A stretch of DNA of 64,000 nucleotides from Lachnospiraceae bacterium (GTDB taxonomy: Bacteria; Bacillota; Clostridia; Lachnospirales; Lachnospiraceae), in NCBI GenBank assembly GCA_029219245.1, contig JAQXTA010000041.1:1-64000 (forward strand). The letters are read 5' to 3'. A model generated the notes under the pieces. That model was not told the origin of the DNA, did not search any database, and saw only the letters and a program-made list of their open reading frames with translations. Shown piece by piece: positions 34,101-42,683 of this stretch (its first letter is position 1; every line of letters begins with the position of its first letter). A program made the position numbers and the translations under genes.

Positions 34101-34135
34101 AAAAGGCAGCCATGCATTATGGTTGCCTTTTTCTT
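34101..34135. terminator. Bidirectional terminator between cheR and the YprB-like gene
   Basis: AAAAGGCAGCCAT (34101-34113) pairs with ATGGTTGCCTTTT (34119-34131), with A-runs before and T-runs after. It serves convergent genes ending at 34097 (+) and 34135 (-). Confidence 0.85.
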
Positions 34136-35238
34136 TAATAAGTATTAGCCATTTTGTTTAAAATATAACTTGCATAGCGGGCAAAGAGCTCGCGGTCTTG
34201 TTTTCTCTCATCTGTCAGTTCAAAGAAAAGTTCCTTACTTTTGTAATCACGTTTGAAAAATGGTTCTACCAGAATATCCCATTGTGGAAGATAGGTGGAA
34301 AATTTCCGGGTATAGCAGTTGGCGGCAGATGCCTGTGTACGATGTGCTTTGTCTACAAAAGTGGCAACGGATTTATGGATAGCAACATCTTCCACCGGAA
34401 GATAATAATAATCCTTATAATTGGAATAAAAATATTTCATTTCCTCATCATAAAGTGGCACCTTCAAAATACCGTCCTTGTCTTCTGCGTTAAAGTAACA
34501 TCCGTTTGAAAAGGTCGAGACTGGTTTCGGCAGAGAAGACGGTAATTCGAGTTTCATTAGGAGTTCATGACGGTTGTTGCCATGATAATCCTGATAGGAA
34601 TTTGCCTGTACCTTTTTGGCGCGGAGCGGTTCATTAAATAAATCATAGTAAGCTAAAAGAGGAAGCAGTTGCAGCATCCCCTTCATGTCATCGCTGTTAT
34701 GCAAAAGCAGAAGCTGATAATTACGTTCATCCGGATTCTTTACATAGCAATGGTAGATACTGATAAGTTCTCCGCCGTTATAGGTATCCTGACGGTTAAT
34801 TCCCATAAAGGCTTCCAGTGTTTTCTGTTTGCAATTTGGTACATTTAAAAAGAATTTATAAGGAGAGATTCTTTTGTATAAATCGATGCCTTCATAGGTA
34901 TCAAAAGAATAAGGAAGCTGATACTGCGCACATTTCTGCATTAAATAGGGTAAATCAAAATTATTACCATTAAAATGAATCAGGTATTTATAGGAAGAAG
35001 CGAAAGAAAAGAAGGCTTCTAATATCGCTTTCTCTTCTTCGTATTTTTCACAAAACCATTGTTTTACATACCAAAAACCATCTTCAAAATAAGCGGTACC
35101 TATCAAATAGAGATAGGAATTTTTGGCGGTAAAGCCAGTGGTTTCAATATCTACGAAAAGGATAGTTTCCGGAGAAGCAATCTGCTCCAGGGGATAACCT
35201 GTGGTAAAATCTTCCAATTTTATTTTTTCAGTACGCAT
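34135..35238 (-). CDS. RNase H-like / DEDD exonuclease domain protein (YprB family)
   Basis: 367 residues. The N-terminal half is a DEDD-type exonuclease fold: ETILFVDIETTGF (Asp30, Glu32), IHFNGNNFDLPYL (Asp95) and LLLLHNSDDMKGM (His180, Asp183/184). The C-terminal part (about 200-367) is specific to YprB-like proteins and contains a KKVQANSYQDYHG segment and a basic region near RDYKSKE. A 3'-5' nucleic-acid exonuclease activity is likely, but the in vivo substrate is not known. It is divergent from the rnf operon. Confidence 0.85.
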   Translation of the reverse strand: MRTEKIKLEDFTTGYPLEQIASPETILFVDIETTGFTAKNSYLYLIGTAYFEDGFWYVKQWFCEKYEEEKAILEAFFSFASSYKYLIHFNGNNFDLPYLMQKCAQYQLPYSFDTYEGIDLYKRISPYKFFLNVPNCKQKTLEAFMGINRQDTYNGGELISIYHCYVKNPDERNYQLLLLHNSDDMKGMLQLLPLLAYYDLFNEPLRAKKVQANSYQDYHGNNRHELLMKLELPSSLPKPVSTFSNGCYFNAEDKDGILKVPLYDEEMKYFYSNYKDYYYLPVEDVAIHKSVATFVDKAHRTQASAANCYTRKFSTYLPQWDILVEPFFKRDYKSKELFFELTDERKQDRELFARYASYILNKMANTY

Positions 35239-35438
35239 TGCTTATCATTCCTGTTCTTTTTCGAAAGTTTTCTATTATGTAGAGACACCATTCTGTATGA
35301 CTACAGCAATATCATAACATATTTTTTTAAGAAACAGTAGTATTTTCCGTCGAAAAATAGTATATTTACTATGTAGGTTTTTGCAAATGAGAATTGGACG
35401 GGTTCTCGTTTGATTTTATAAAGAAAGAAGGGCAGCGA

Positions 35439-36755
35439 ATGGCAAAATTAACATTTGTGGGCGGAATTCATCCCTATGATGGAAAAGAATTATCCAAAGA
35501 CAAACCCATTAAAGCAGTATTGCCGAAGGGCGATTTGGTGTATCCACTATCGCAGCATATCGGGGCACCGGCAAAACCGATTGTGGCCAAGGGTGATCAT
35601 GTATTGACGGGGCAGAAAATTGCAGAGGCAGGAGGTTTTGTGTCTGCACCGATTTATGCAACCGTTTCCGGTACAGTAAAAACGATTGAACCAAGGCGGG
35701 TGGTAACCGGGGACAGTGTTATGAGCATTGTTATTGAGAATGACGGATTGTATGAAGAAGTGGAATATCCTGCAGTGAAACCGCTTGAGGAAATGACGAA
35801 AGAAGAAATTATTGAAAGGGTAAAAGAAGCAGGTATCGTAGGTATGGGTGGCGCGGGCTTTCCAACCTTTATCAAGCTTTCTCCAAAAGAACCGGAGAAA
35901 ATAGAATATGTCATTGCAAACTGCGCGGAATGTGAACCCTATCTGACGTCCGACTATCGGAGAATGTTGGAGGAACCGGAGAAGCTTGTGCAGGGACTAA
36001 AGGTTTCTCTGAAGCTTTTTGACAACGCGAGAGGGATCCTTGCAGTGGAGGATAACAAACCGGATTGTATTGAAATTTTGAAAAAGCTTACGAAGGATGA
36101 GCCGAGAATCAGTGTAAAGGCTCTTAAAACAAAATATCCGCAGGGAGCAGAAAGGCAGCTTATTTATGCAACAACGGGGCGTAAAATCAATTCTTCCATG
36201 CTTCCGGCAGATGCAGGCTGTGTTGTAAACAATGTGGATACCGTTGTAGCAATTTACCATGCAGTAATCGAAGGAAAGCCGTTAATGCATCGTATTGTTA
36301 CGGTAACCGGTGATGCAATCGCCGATCCGAGGAACTTTATTGTCAGAATCGGTACGAATTATCATGAACTGATTGAGGAAGCAGGAGGGTTTAAACAAGA
36401 TCCGGTAAAAATTATTTCCGGTGGACCGATGATGGGCTTTGGTATTTTTGATCTGGATGTGCCAACGACGAAGACGGCATCGGCGTTGCTTTGCCTGACC
36501 GAAGATGATGTTTCTGCTATGGAGCCGAGTGCCTGTATCAATTGCGGACGATGTGTCGAAGCGTGTCCGGGACGTGTTGTACCGAGATTGTTGGCAGATT
36601 ATGCGGAAAATTACAACGAAGAGGCATTCCTTGCCCATGATGGCATGGAATGTTGCGAATGCGGTTGCTGTAGTTATGTATGTCCTGCAAAAAGACCATT
36701 GACACAGACCATTAAGTCGATGCGTAAAATGCAGCTTGCAAAGAAGAAAAAGTAG
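35439..36755 (+). CDS. rnfC: Rnf electron transport complex subunit C
   Basis: 438 residues; the soluble NADH-side subunit of the ferredoxin:NAD+ oxidoreductase that pumps Na+ or H+. It has the N-terminal RnfC barrel motif (GGIHPYDGKELS), a glycine-rich NADH/FMN region (GIVGMGGAGFPTFIKL, about 140-155), ECEPYLTSDYR, and two ferredoxin-type clusters (CINCGRCVEACP at 366-377 and the CCECGCCSYVCP motif at 405-416). The in-frame ATG at 35394 lacks a ribosome-binding site; AAGAAGGG serves 35439. First gene of rnfCDGEAB. Confidence 0.96.
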   Translation: MAKLTFVGGIHPYDGKELSKDKPIKAVLPKGDLVYPLSQHIGAPAKPIVAKGDHVLTGQKIAEAGGFVSAPIYATVSGTVKTIEPRRVVTGDSVMSIVIENDGLYEEVEYPAVKPLEEMTKEEIIERVKEAGIVGMGGAGFPTFIKLSPKEPEKIEYVIANCAECEPYLTSDYRRMLEEPEKLVQGLKVSLKLFDNARGILAVEDNKPDCIEILKKLTKDEPRISVKALKTKYPQGAERQLIYATTGRKINSSMLPADAGCVVNNVDTVVAIYHAVIEGKPLMHRIVTVTGDAIADPRNFIVRIGTNYHELIEEAGGFKQDPVKIISGGPMMGFGIFDLDVPTTKTASALLCLTEDDVSAMEPSACINCGRCVEACPGRVVPRLLADYAENYNEEAFLAHDGMECCECGCCSYVCPAKRPLTQTIKSMRKMQLAKKKK

Positions 36756-36767
36756 GAGGTAAGCAGG

Positions 36768-37700
36768 ATGAGTGATTTGATGAAAGTATCATCCAATCCC
36801 CATATTCGGTCAAAAACATCGACGAGCAGTATTATGCTGGCAGTTGTGATTGCATTACTTCCAGCTGCGGGATTTGGTATTTATAATTTTGGACTGAATG
36901 CACTGGTTCTTATTCTGGTGACAGTTCTATCAACCGTTTTAACGGAATATATTTTTGAAAAAATCCTTGGTAAGAAAATTACGATAGGAGATTACTCGGC
37001 GGTAGTTACCGGTCTTTTACTGGCACTCAATCTACCACCGAAAGCACCCTGGTGGATTGGCGTAATCGGTGGTGTGTTTGCGATTTTAGTTGTTAAGATG
37101 TTGTTTGGAGGATTGGGACAGAACTTCATGAACCCGGCATTAGGTGCGAGATGTTTTCTCCTGATTTCCTTTACATCGATTATGACAAACTTTGACTGTG
37201 ATGCCTATACCGGAGCGACACCTCTTGCAGAGTTGAAAAGTGGTAAAGCAGTCGATATTTTCAATATGGTAGTCGGTAAAACAGCCGGAACCATTGGTGA
37301 AACTTCGATGATAGCGATTGTTATCGGTGCCTGTTTCCTGATTCTTGTAGGTGTGATTGATTTGCGAATTCCGGGAAGCTACATAGTAAGCTTTGTTCTC
37401 TTTATCAGCATATTTGGTGGACATGGACTGGATGCTTCCTTTATTTCTGCACACCTGGCAGGTGGCGGACTGATGCTTGGTGCTTTCTTTATGGCAACGG
37501 ATTATGTGACCAGACCGATTACGGTGAAAGGACAGTATCTATACGGAATTCTGCTTGGTATTTTAACCGGGATTTTCCGTATTTTTGGTGCTTCCGCAGA
37601 AGGTGTTTCCTATGCAATTATTATCGGTAATCTTTTGGTACCGTTAATTGAGAAAGCAACTCTTCCAAAAGCATTTGGGAAAGGAGGAGCAAAAGCATGA
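36768..37700 (+). CDS. rnfD: Rnf electron transport complex subunit D
   Basis: A 310-residue membrane subunit with about nine helices. It carries the covalent flavin motif DAYTGAT (145-151), in which Thr151 should hold FMN through a phosphoester bond made by ApbE. GLGQNFMNPALGAR (115-128) and FMATDYVTRPIT are family landmarks. It ends 4 bp inside rnfG. Confidence 0.96.
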   Translation: MSDLMKVSSNPHIRSKTSTSSIMLAVVIALLPAAGFGIYNFGLNALVLILVTVLSTVLTEYIFEKILGKKITIGDYSAVVTGLLLALNLPPKAPWWIGVIGGVFAILVVKMLFGGLGQNFMNPALGARCFLLISFTSIMTNFDCDAYTGATPLAELKSGKAVDIFNMVVGKTAGTIGETSMIAIVIGACFLILVGVIDLRIPGSYIVSFVLFISIFGGHGLDASFISAHLAGGGLMLGAFFMATDYVTRPITVKGQYLYGILLGILTGIFRIFGASAEGVSYAIIIGNLLVPLIEKATLPKAFGKGGAKA

Positions 37701-38305
37701 GTAAAATGTTAAAGGATACCGGAATTTTATTTGCGATAACGCTGATTGCCGGTCTGCTTCTCGGGTTGGTCTATCAGATTACGAAAGAACCGATTGCGGC
37801 GCAGCAGGAGAAAGCAAAACAGGAAGCTTGTAAAGAGGTTTTTGCGGATGCAAAATCGTTCCAGACGGTAGAAGTAGTATTACCAGAGGAAAAGGCATGG
37901 GCAGAAGCAGGTTATGCAGACGAAACCATTGATGAAGTGATGGCAGCCCAGAATGATGCCGGTGAAACATTAGGCTATGTTATTACGGTTACAACGAAAG
38001 AAGGATATGGTGGTGATATCCACTTTACCGTTGGTATTCGGGAAGATGGAACGGTAAATGGCATATCCATTTTGGAGATTGCTGAAACGGCAGGTCTTGG
38101 CATGCGTGCGGAGGAAGTTTTAAAACCGCAGTTTGCAGATAAAGCAGTAGAAAAGTTTGAATATACCAAATCCGGTGCAACTTCTGACTCCCAGATTGAT
38201 GCTATTTCCGGTGCCACAATTACAACCAATGCAGTGACCAATGGTGTAAATGCCGGCTTATACTATTTCCAGACAGAATTGAAGGGAGGTAGTGCAAATG
38301 AATAG
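37697..38305 (+). CDS. rnfG: Rnf electron transport complex subunit G
   Basis: 202 residues with one N-terminal helix (about 8-28) and an outer flavin domain. DAISGAT (168-174) matches the ApbE recognition pattern Dxx(S/T)GAT, so Thr174 probably carries FMN. GYGGDIHFTVGI and ETAGLGMRAEE are typical. A second SGAT (159-162) lacks the aspartate and is unlikely to be used. It overlaps rnfD by 4 bp and rnfE by 8 bp. Confidence 0.96.
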   Translation: MSKMLKDTGILFAITLIAGLLLGLVYQITKEPIAAQQEKAKQEACKEVFADAKSFQTVEVVLPEEKAWAEAGYADETIDEVMAAQNDAGETLGYVITVTTKEGYGGDIHFTVGIREDGTVNGISILEIAETAGLGMRAEEVLKPQFADKAVEKFEYTKSGATSDSQIDAISGATITTNAVTNGVNAGLYYFQTELKGGSANE

Positions 38306-38996
38306 TATAAAAGAACGTCTTGTAAACGGATTGATTAAGGAAAATCCAACCTTTGTACTGATGCTTGGTATGTGTCCGACACTGGCGGTTACCACATCAG
38401 CAATAAATGGTCTTGGTATGGGACTCACGACAATGGTAGTTTTAGCGTTGAGCAATGCCTTCATTTCACTGCTTCGGAACATTATTCCGGATAAAGTCCG
38501 TATTCCGGCTTTTATTGTTATTATTGCATCGTTTGTTACGATTGTGGAATTGCTGTTAGAAGGTTTTATTCCGGCCTTATATGATGCGCTTGGAATTTAC
38601 ATTCCTTTGATTGTGGTTAACTGTATTATTCTTGGAAGAGCAGAAGCATATGCATCTAAGAATCCGGTGATTCCGTCTCTTTTTGATGGTATTGGCATGG
38701 GACTTGGATTCTCCTTTGCACTGACCTGCATCGGTGCGGTCAGGGAATTGATTGGTGCAGGTACTCTGTTTGGTGTGCATGTCATGCCGGAAAGCTATGT
38801 ACCCTGTAGTATTTTTATTATGGCACCCGGAGCATTTTTTGTGCTGGCAGCTTTAACCGCAATTCAGAATAAAATTAAAATAGCAGGAGAAAAGAAAGGA
38901 AAGGATATGTCTAAAATTCAGTCCGGCTGCGGCAGTGACTGCCTGAATTGTTCGGAAGCAGGCTGTAAAGACAGGAGAGGAGGAGAAAGTAAATGA
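38298..38996 (+). CDS. rnfE: Rnf electron transport complex subunit E with an added cysteine-rich C-terminal tail
   Basis: A 232-residue membrane subunit with six helices. Conserved cysteines near Cys26 (GMCPTLAVTT) and Cys109 (VNCIILGRAEA), together with those of RnfA, hold the intramembrane FeS centre. After the last helix comes an unusual hydrophilic tail with CGSDCLNCSEAGC (211-223), spacing CxxxCxxCxxxxC, which could hold a further cluster or metal. AAGGGAGG at 38282-38289 serves the ATG at 38298. Confidence 0.95.
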   Translation: MNSIKERLVNGLIKENPTFVLMLGMCPTLAVTTSAINGLGMGLTTMVVLALSNAFISLLRNIIPDKVRIPAFIVIIASFVTIVELLLEGFIPALYDALGIYIPLIVVNCIILGRAEAYASKNPVIPSLFDGIGMGLGFSFALTCIGAVRELIGAGTLFGVHVMPESYVPCSIFIMAPGAFFVLAALTAIQNKIKIAGEKKGKDMSKIQSGCGSDCLNCSEAGCKDRRGGESK

Positions 38997-39571
38997 TTAA
39001 AGATTTATTGATTATTCTGATTAGTTCCTCTCTTGTGAGTAACGTAGTATTGAGTCAGTTTTTGGGGCTGTGTCCATTCCTTGGTGTTTCTAAGAAAACC
39101 AATACGGCAAGCGGCATGGGGGTAGCGGTTATTTTTGTTATCACACTGGCATCTGCAGTAGCGGGCGTTATTTACAAATATGTGCTTGTTCCGTTAGACA
39201 TTACTTATTTGCAGACGATTGTCTTTATTCTGGTGATTGCGGCATTGGTACAGTTTGTGGAAATGTTTTTAAAGAAATTCATGCCATCCTTGTATGAATC
39301 GCTTGGCGTGTATCTGCCGTTAATTACAACAAACTGTGCGGTACTTGGTGTAGCACTTACGAATGTACAGAAGAATTATGGTATTCTGGCTGGTATTGTA
39401 AACGGATTTGCAACAGCCGTTGGTTTTACTATTTCCATTATTATTTTGGCGGGTATCCGCGAAAAAATGGAATATAATGACATACCGGAATCCTTCAAGG
39501 GCATGCCGATTGTTCTAGTTACTGCAGGACTGATGGCGATTGCCTTCTGTGGCTTCTCCGGATTGTTATAG
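38993..39571 (+). CDS. rnfA: Rnf electron transport complex subunit A
   Basis: A 192-residue membrane protein with six helices, homologous to RnfE but inverted in topology. Cys27 (FLGLCPFLGVSKK) and Cys115 (TTNCAVLGVAL) are the conserved FeS ligands. It overlaps the rnfE stop by 4 bp (ATGA). Confidence 0.96.
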   Translation: MIKDLLIILISSSLVSNVVLSQFLGLCPFLGVSKKTNTASGMGVAVIFVITLASAVAGVIYKYVLVPLDITYLQTIVFILVIAALVQFVEMFLKKFMPSLYESLGVYLPLITTNCAVLGVALTNVQKNYGILAGIVNGFATAVGFTISIIILAGIREKMEYNDIPESFKGMPIVLVTAGLMAIAFCGFSGLL

Positions 39572-39590
39572 AAAGGAGCGGCTATCCAAT

Positions 39591-40388
39591 ATGAATATAA
39601 CGGGAATTTTGGTAGCAACACTGATTGTAGGAGCAGTCGGACTTTTTGTAGGTCTGTTCTTAGGTGCTGCGGCAATTAAGTTTAAAGTAGAAGTTGATGA
39701 AAAAGAAGAGGCAGTGCTTGCTGCACTGCCGGGAAATAACTGTGGTGGCTGCGGTTATGCCGGATGCTCAAATCTGGCTGCGGCAATTGCCAAAGGAGAG
39801 GCCCCGGTTAATGCGTGCCCGGTTGGCGGCGAGAAGGTTGGCAAGCAGATTGCGGAAATTATGGGAGTGGAAGCCGGTGACAGTATCAGACAGGTGGCAT
39901 TTGTACAGTGTCAGGGAGACTGCGATAAAGTTAAATTGGATTATGATTATAGCGGTATTGAAGACTGTAGAATGCTTTCTTTTGTACCAAATGGCGGCCC
40001 GAAATCTTGTAATTATGGTTGCCTTGGATTCGGAAGCTGTGTGAAGGTATGTCCTTTTGATGCGATTCATGTAGTGAATGGTGTGGCAGTGGTAGATAAG
40101 GAAAAATGTAAGGCATGCGGTAAATGTATTGCAGTTTGTCCGAAAAATCTGATTTCACTGATTCCTTATGAGGCCAAAAATGTGGTTGCCTGCAGTTCCA
40201 AAGATAAGGGACCGGTTACCATGAAAGCCTGTGAAGTAGGCTGTATCGGCTGTCAGCTTTGTAAGAAGAACTGTCCGGCAGATGCAATTACCATTGAAGA
40301 GTTTAATGCAACGATTGATCAGGAGAAATGTACCGGCTGCGGTACCTGTAAGGAAAAATGTCCTAAGAAAGCAATCGTTTCCCATTAA
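39591..40388 (+). CDS. rnfB: Rnf electron transport complex subunit B
   Basis: A 265-residue ferredoxin-side subunit. An N-terminal membrane helix (about 4-26) precedes the RnfB Cys motif (NNCGGCGYAGCSN, with CPVGG). Four further ferredoxin-like motifs follow (CLGFGSCVKVCP, CKACGKCIAVCP, CIGCQLCKKNCP, CTGCGTCKEKCP), so it holds many 4Fe-4S clusters. An in-frame ATG at 39540 is inside rnfA; the ATG at 39591 behind AAAGGAGCGG is used. Last rnf gene. Confidence 0.96.
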   Translation: MNITGILVATLIVGAVGLFVGLFLGAAAIKFKVEVDEKEEAVLAALPGNNCGGCGYAGCSNLAAAIAKGEAPVNACPVGGEKVGKQIAEIMGVEAGDSIRQVAFVQCQGDCDKVKLDYDYSGIEDCRMLSFVPNGGPKSCNYGCLGFGSCVKVCPFDAIHVVNGVAVVDKEKCKACGKCIAVCPKNLISLIPYEAKNVVACSSKDKGPVTMKACEVGCIGCQLCKKNCPADAITIEEFNATIDQEKCTGCGTCKEKCPKKAIVSH

Positions 40389-40417
40389 GTAAGAGATAAA
40401 GGTAAGGATTTATTGCG

Positions 40418-41446
40418 ATGGAAACAGTAAAACTTGGAAAAACAGGAATAGTAACAAATAAAAACGGTTTTGGGGCACTTCCGATTCAGAGAATCTCCGA
40501 TGAGGATGCCGTATATCTGCTGCGTAAGGCCTATGATAACGGCATTACCTTCTTTGATACGGCAAGAATGTATACCGACAGTGAGCATAAGGTAGGGCTT
40601 GCTTTTGCGGGAATGCGGGATAAAATTTTCTTAGCAACCAAAACCGGTGCACAGAATGCGGAAGGGTTCTGGAAAGATTTGGAAACCAGCCTGGCCAATT
40701 TACAGACAGATTATATTGATATTTATCAGTTCCATAATCCGGGATTTTGCCCGAAACCGGGTGACGAAAGCGGACTTTATGATGCGGCTTTGAAAGCAAA
40801 AGAGCAGGGGAAAATCCGGCATATCGGTATTACGAATCACAGGCTGGCAGTAGCCAATGAGGCAATTGACAGTGGTTTGTATGAAACATTGCAGTTCCCA
40901 TTCTGTTATCTGGCAACGGATAAAGATATTGAGCTCGTCGAAAAATGCAAAAAGGCAGATATGGGATTTATTGCGATGAAGGCGTTATCAGGTGGTCTGA
41001 TTACCAATTCGGCTGCCGCCTATGCTTATCTGGCACAGTATGATAATGTGCTTCCTATCTGGGGTGTCCAGAGGGAAAAGGAATTGGATGAGTTCCTTTC
41101 CTACATTATCAATCCGCCGGTTATGAACGAAGAAATCAGTGCGCTGATTGCCAAAGACAGAGAAGAATTATTGGGAGAATTCTGCCGGGGCTGTGGTTAC
41201 TGTATGCCATGTCCGGCAGGCATTGAAATCAATAACTGTGCAAGAATGTCTCTGTTGCTACGGCGATCTCCATCCGCTTCCCATTTGAGTAAGGAAGGAC
41301 AGGATAAAATGATGAAAATCGAAAACTGCATCCATTGCAATCAGTGCAAGAGCAAATGCCCCTATGGACTGGATACACCGGCACTGTTACAGCGGAATCT
41401 GGAGGATTACAAAAATGTTCTGGCAGGAAGGGTATCGGTATCCTGA
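40418..41446 (+). CDS. Aldo/keto reductase with C-terminal 4Fe-4S ferredoxin domain
   Basis: 342 residues. The aldo/keto reductase barrel (about 1-270) has FGALPIQRI, FFDTARMYTDSEH (with the conserved Asp and Tyr) and QFHNPG. A bacterial ferredoxin-like tail has CRGCGYCMPCPAG (about 248-260) and CIHCNQCKSKCPYG (about 303-316). This class is common in anaerobes and may couple ferredoxin to carbonyl reduction; the substrate is unknown. It lies 29 bp after rnfB and may share its transcript. Confidence 0.9.
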   Translation: METVKLGKTGIVTNKNGFGALPIQRISDEDAVYLLRKAYDNGITFFDTARMYTDSEHKVGLAFAGMRDKIFLATKTGAQNAEGFWKDLETSLANLQTDYIDIYQFHNPGFCPKPGDESGLYDAALKAKEQGKIRHIGITNHRLAVANEAIDSGLYETLQFPFCYLATDKDIELVEKCKKADMGFIAMKALSGGLITNSAAAYAYLAQYDNVLPIWGVQREKELDEFLSYIINPPVMNEEISALIAKDREELLGEFCRGCGYCMPCPAGIEINNCARMSLLLRRSPSASHLSKEGQDKMMKIENCIHCNQCKSKCPYGLDTPALLQRNLEDYKNVLAGRVSVS

Positions 41447-41453
41447 GAGGAAG

Positions 41454-42506
41454 TTAAGGTTTTAATCCGGTTGAATTATGCAGGGTGCCATCGTTTGAAA
41501 TAAAAATGGCTTCCACATTATCCAGATCCTCAATAAGAGCCATGCCTTCTTCCAGACCCAGTACAAAACAGGTTGTGGACAGGGCATCTCCGATCATGGA
41601 GGAATCGGAAAGAATCGTAACACTAAGAAGTTCATTCCGTACCGGATATCCGGTCTTGGGATTTAAGATATGATGATACAGAACGTCATCTTCGTAAAAA
41701 TAGCGTTCGTATACACCGGAAGAAACAAGGGATTTATCACAGACGGATACGGTGGTAACAGGAGTCCCCTGTTCTTCAAATGGTTTTTGAATACCGAATT
41801 GAAAGGAAGTGCCGTCCGGTTTGGAGCCGACAGCCAGAAGGTTGCCGCCCAGATTGATGATGGCACTTTTTATATTTTGTGAAACCAGATATTCTTTCAT
41901 TTTATCTGCGATGTAGCCTTTGGCAATAAAACCGAGGCTGACGGAAGCATTTCTATCGGTTAAGGTAACGGTATTTCCGTCGATAAGCAGGTTGTGATAA
42001 TCGACATGTCTGACAGCTTCCGCGAGAGAATTGTTGTCCGGAATACGGCTTTGGGGTTCTTGACTTAATGTGGCATTTGAGGATAAGAACTCGTGAAAAT
42101 CCCATAGTTCACTGACCGGTTCGATGGTCAGATCAATCCGTCCATCCGTCAATTCACAATAAGAGAGTGCTGTTTCCAGCAAATAGGCTGTTTCGTCGGA
42201 AACAACAACCGGTTTTCCATCGCTATGATTGATGTTCCAGATATCGGAGCCTTCTATCGTCGGACTGAGCATGGTTTCATATTTTTCTGCCAGAGCAAAA
42301 CAGTTTTCCAGACAGGTTTCCTTTTCTTTGTCGTAAATAGTAACCGTAATTACCGTATCAAAATAAAGCCCGGTTTTGGAAAGCGGGGCAGAAGCAGCGG
42401 AACATCCTGTTAAAAGCAATATTAGGCATAAAAGCAGCAACGGCAAAAGCCGGAGTGGGCGTGCCGGAGTTTTTTGATAAAAGAAAATGGAATTTATTTT
42501 TTTCAT
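41454..42506 (-). CDS. apbE: FAD:protein FMN transferase (ApbE family), lipoprotein
   Basis: A 350-residue lipoprotein (LLTGC, Cys35) on the outer membrane face that attaches FMN to threonines of RnfG- and RnfD-type proteins. Family motifs are YFDTVITVTIYD, LGFIAKGYIADKM, NLGGNLLAVGS, HHILNPKTGYPV and SSMIGDALSTTCFVLG, which includes the Mg2+-binding Asp. It converges on the rnf-AKR block with only a 7-bp gap and no obvious terminator. The acceptor motifs in RnfD and RnfG make them the natural substrates. Confidence 0.94.
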   Translation of the reverse strand: MKKINSIFFYQKTPARPLRLLPLLLLCLILLLTGCSAASAPLSKTGLYFDTVITVTIYDKEKETCLENCFALAEKYETMLSPTIEGSDIWNINHSDGKPVVVSDETAYLLETALSYCELTDGRIDLTIEPVSELWDFHEFLSSNATLSQEPQSRIPDNNSLAEAVRHVDYHNLLIDGNTVTLTDRNASVSLGFIAKGYIADKMKEYLVSQNIKSAIINLGGNLLAVGSKPDGTSFQFGIQKPFEEQGTPVTTVSVCDKSLVSSGVYERYFYEDDVLYHHILNPKTGYPVRNELLSVTILSDSSMIGDALSTTCFVLGLEEGMALIEDLDNVEAIFISNDGTLHNSTGLKP

Positions 42507-42600
42507 AGTTTTGAATGTCCTATGTTTACTTTGAGTCTGTTTTTTGCTATTGCTGTAGTAGAATAGCGGTTGTCTATAAATGTCGTTACAAGGCGTAAAG

Positions 42601-42629
42601 TTGTCAATTCCGGTAATTCGTGTTATATT
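42601..42629 (+). promoter_or_regulatory. Promoter of the GH25 gene
   Basis: TTGTCA (42601-42606), 17 bp, TATATT (42624-42629). It is close to consensus and about 55 bp upstream of the start codon. Confidence 0.7.
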
Positions 42630-42683
42630 ATAACATGTTACACAGTAAGATGTAAGTCATGGAATGACAGAATGGAGAAAAGC

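Noticed and set aside
35239-35438. Promoter candidates for rnfC and the divergent nuclease gene
   Set aside because: Several AT-rich -10-like hexamers are present but none has a convincing -35 at 16-18 bp on either strand.
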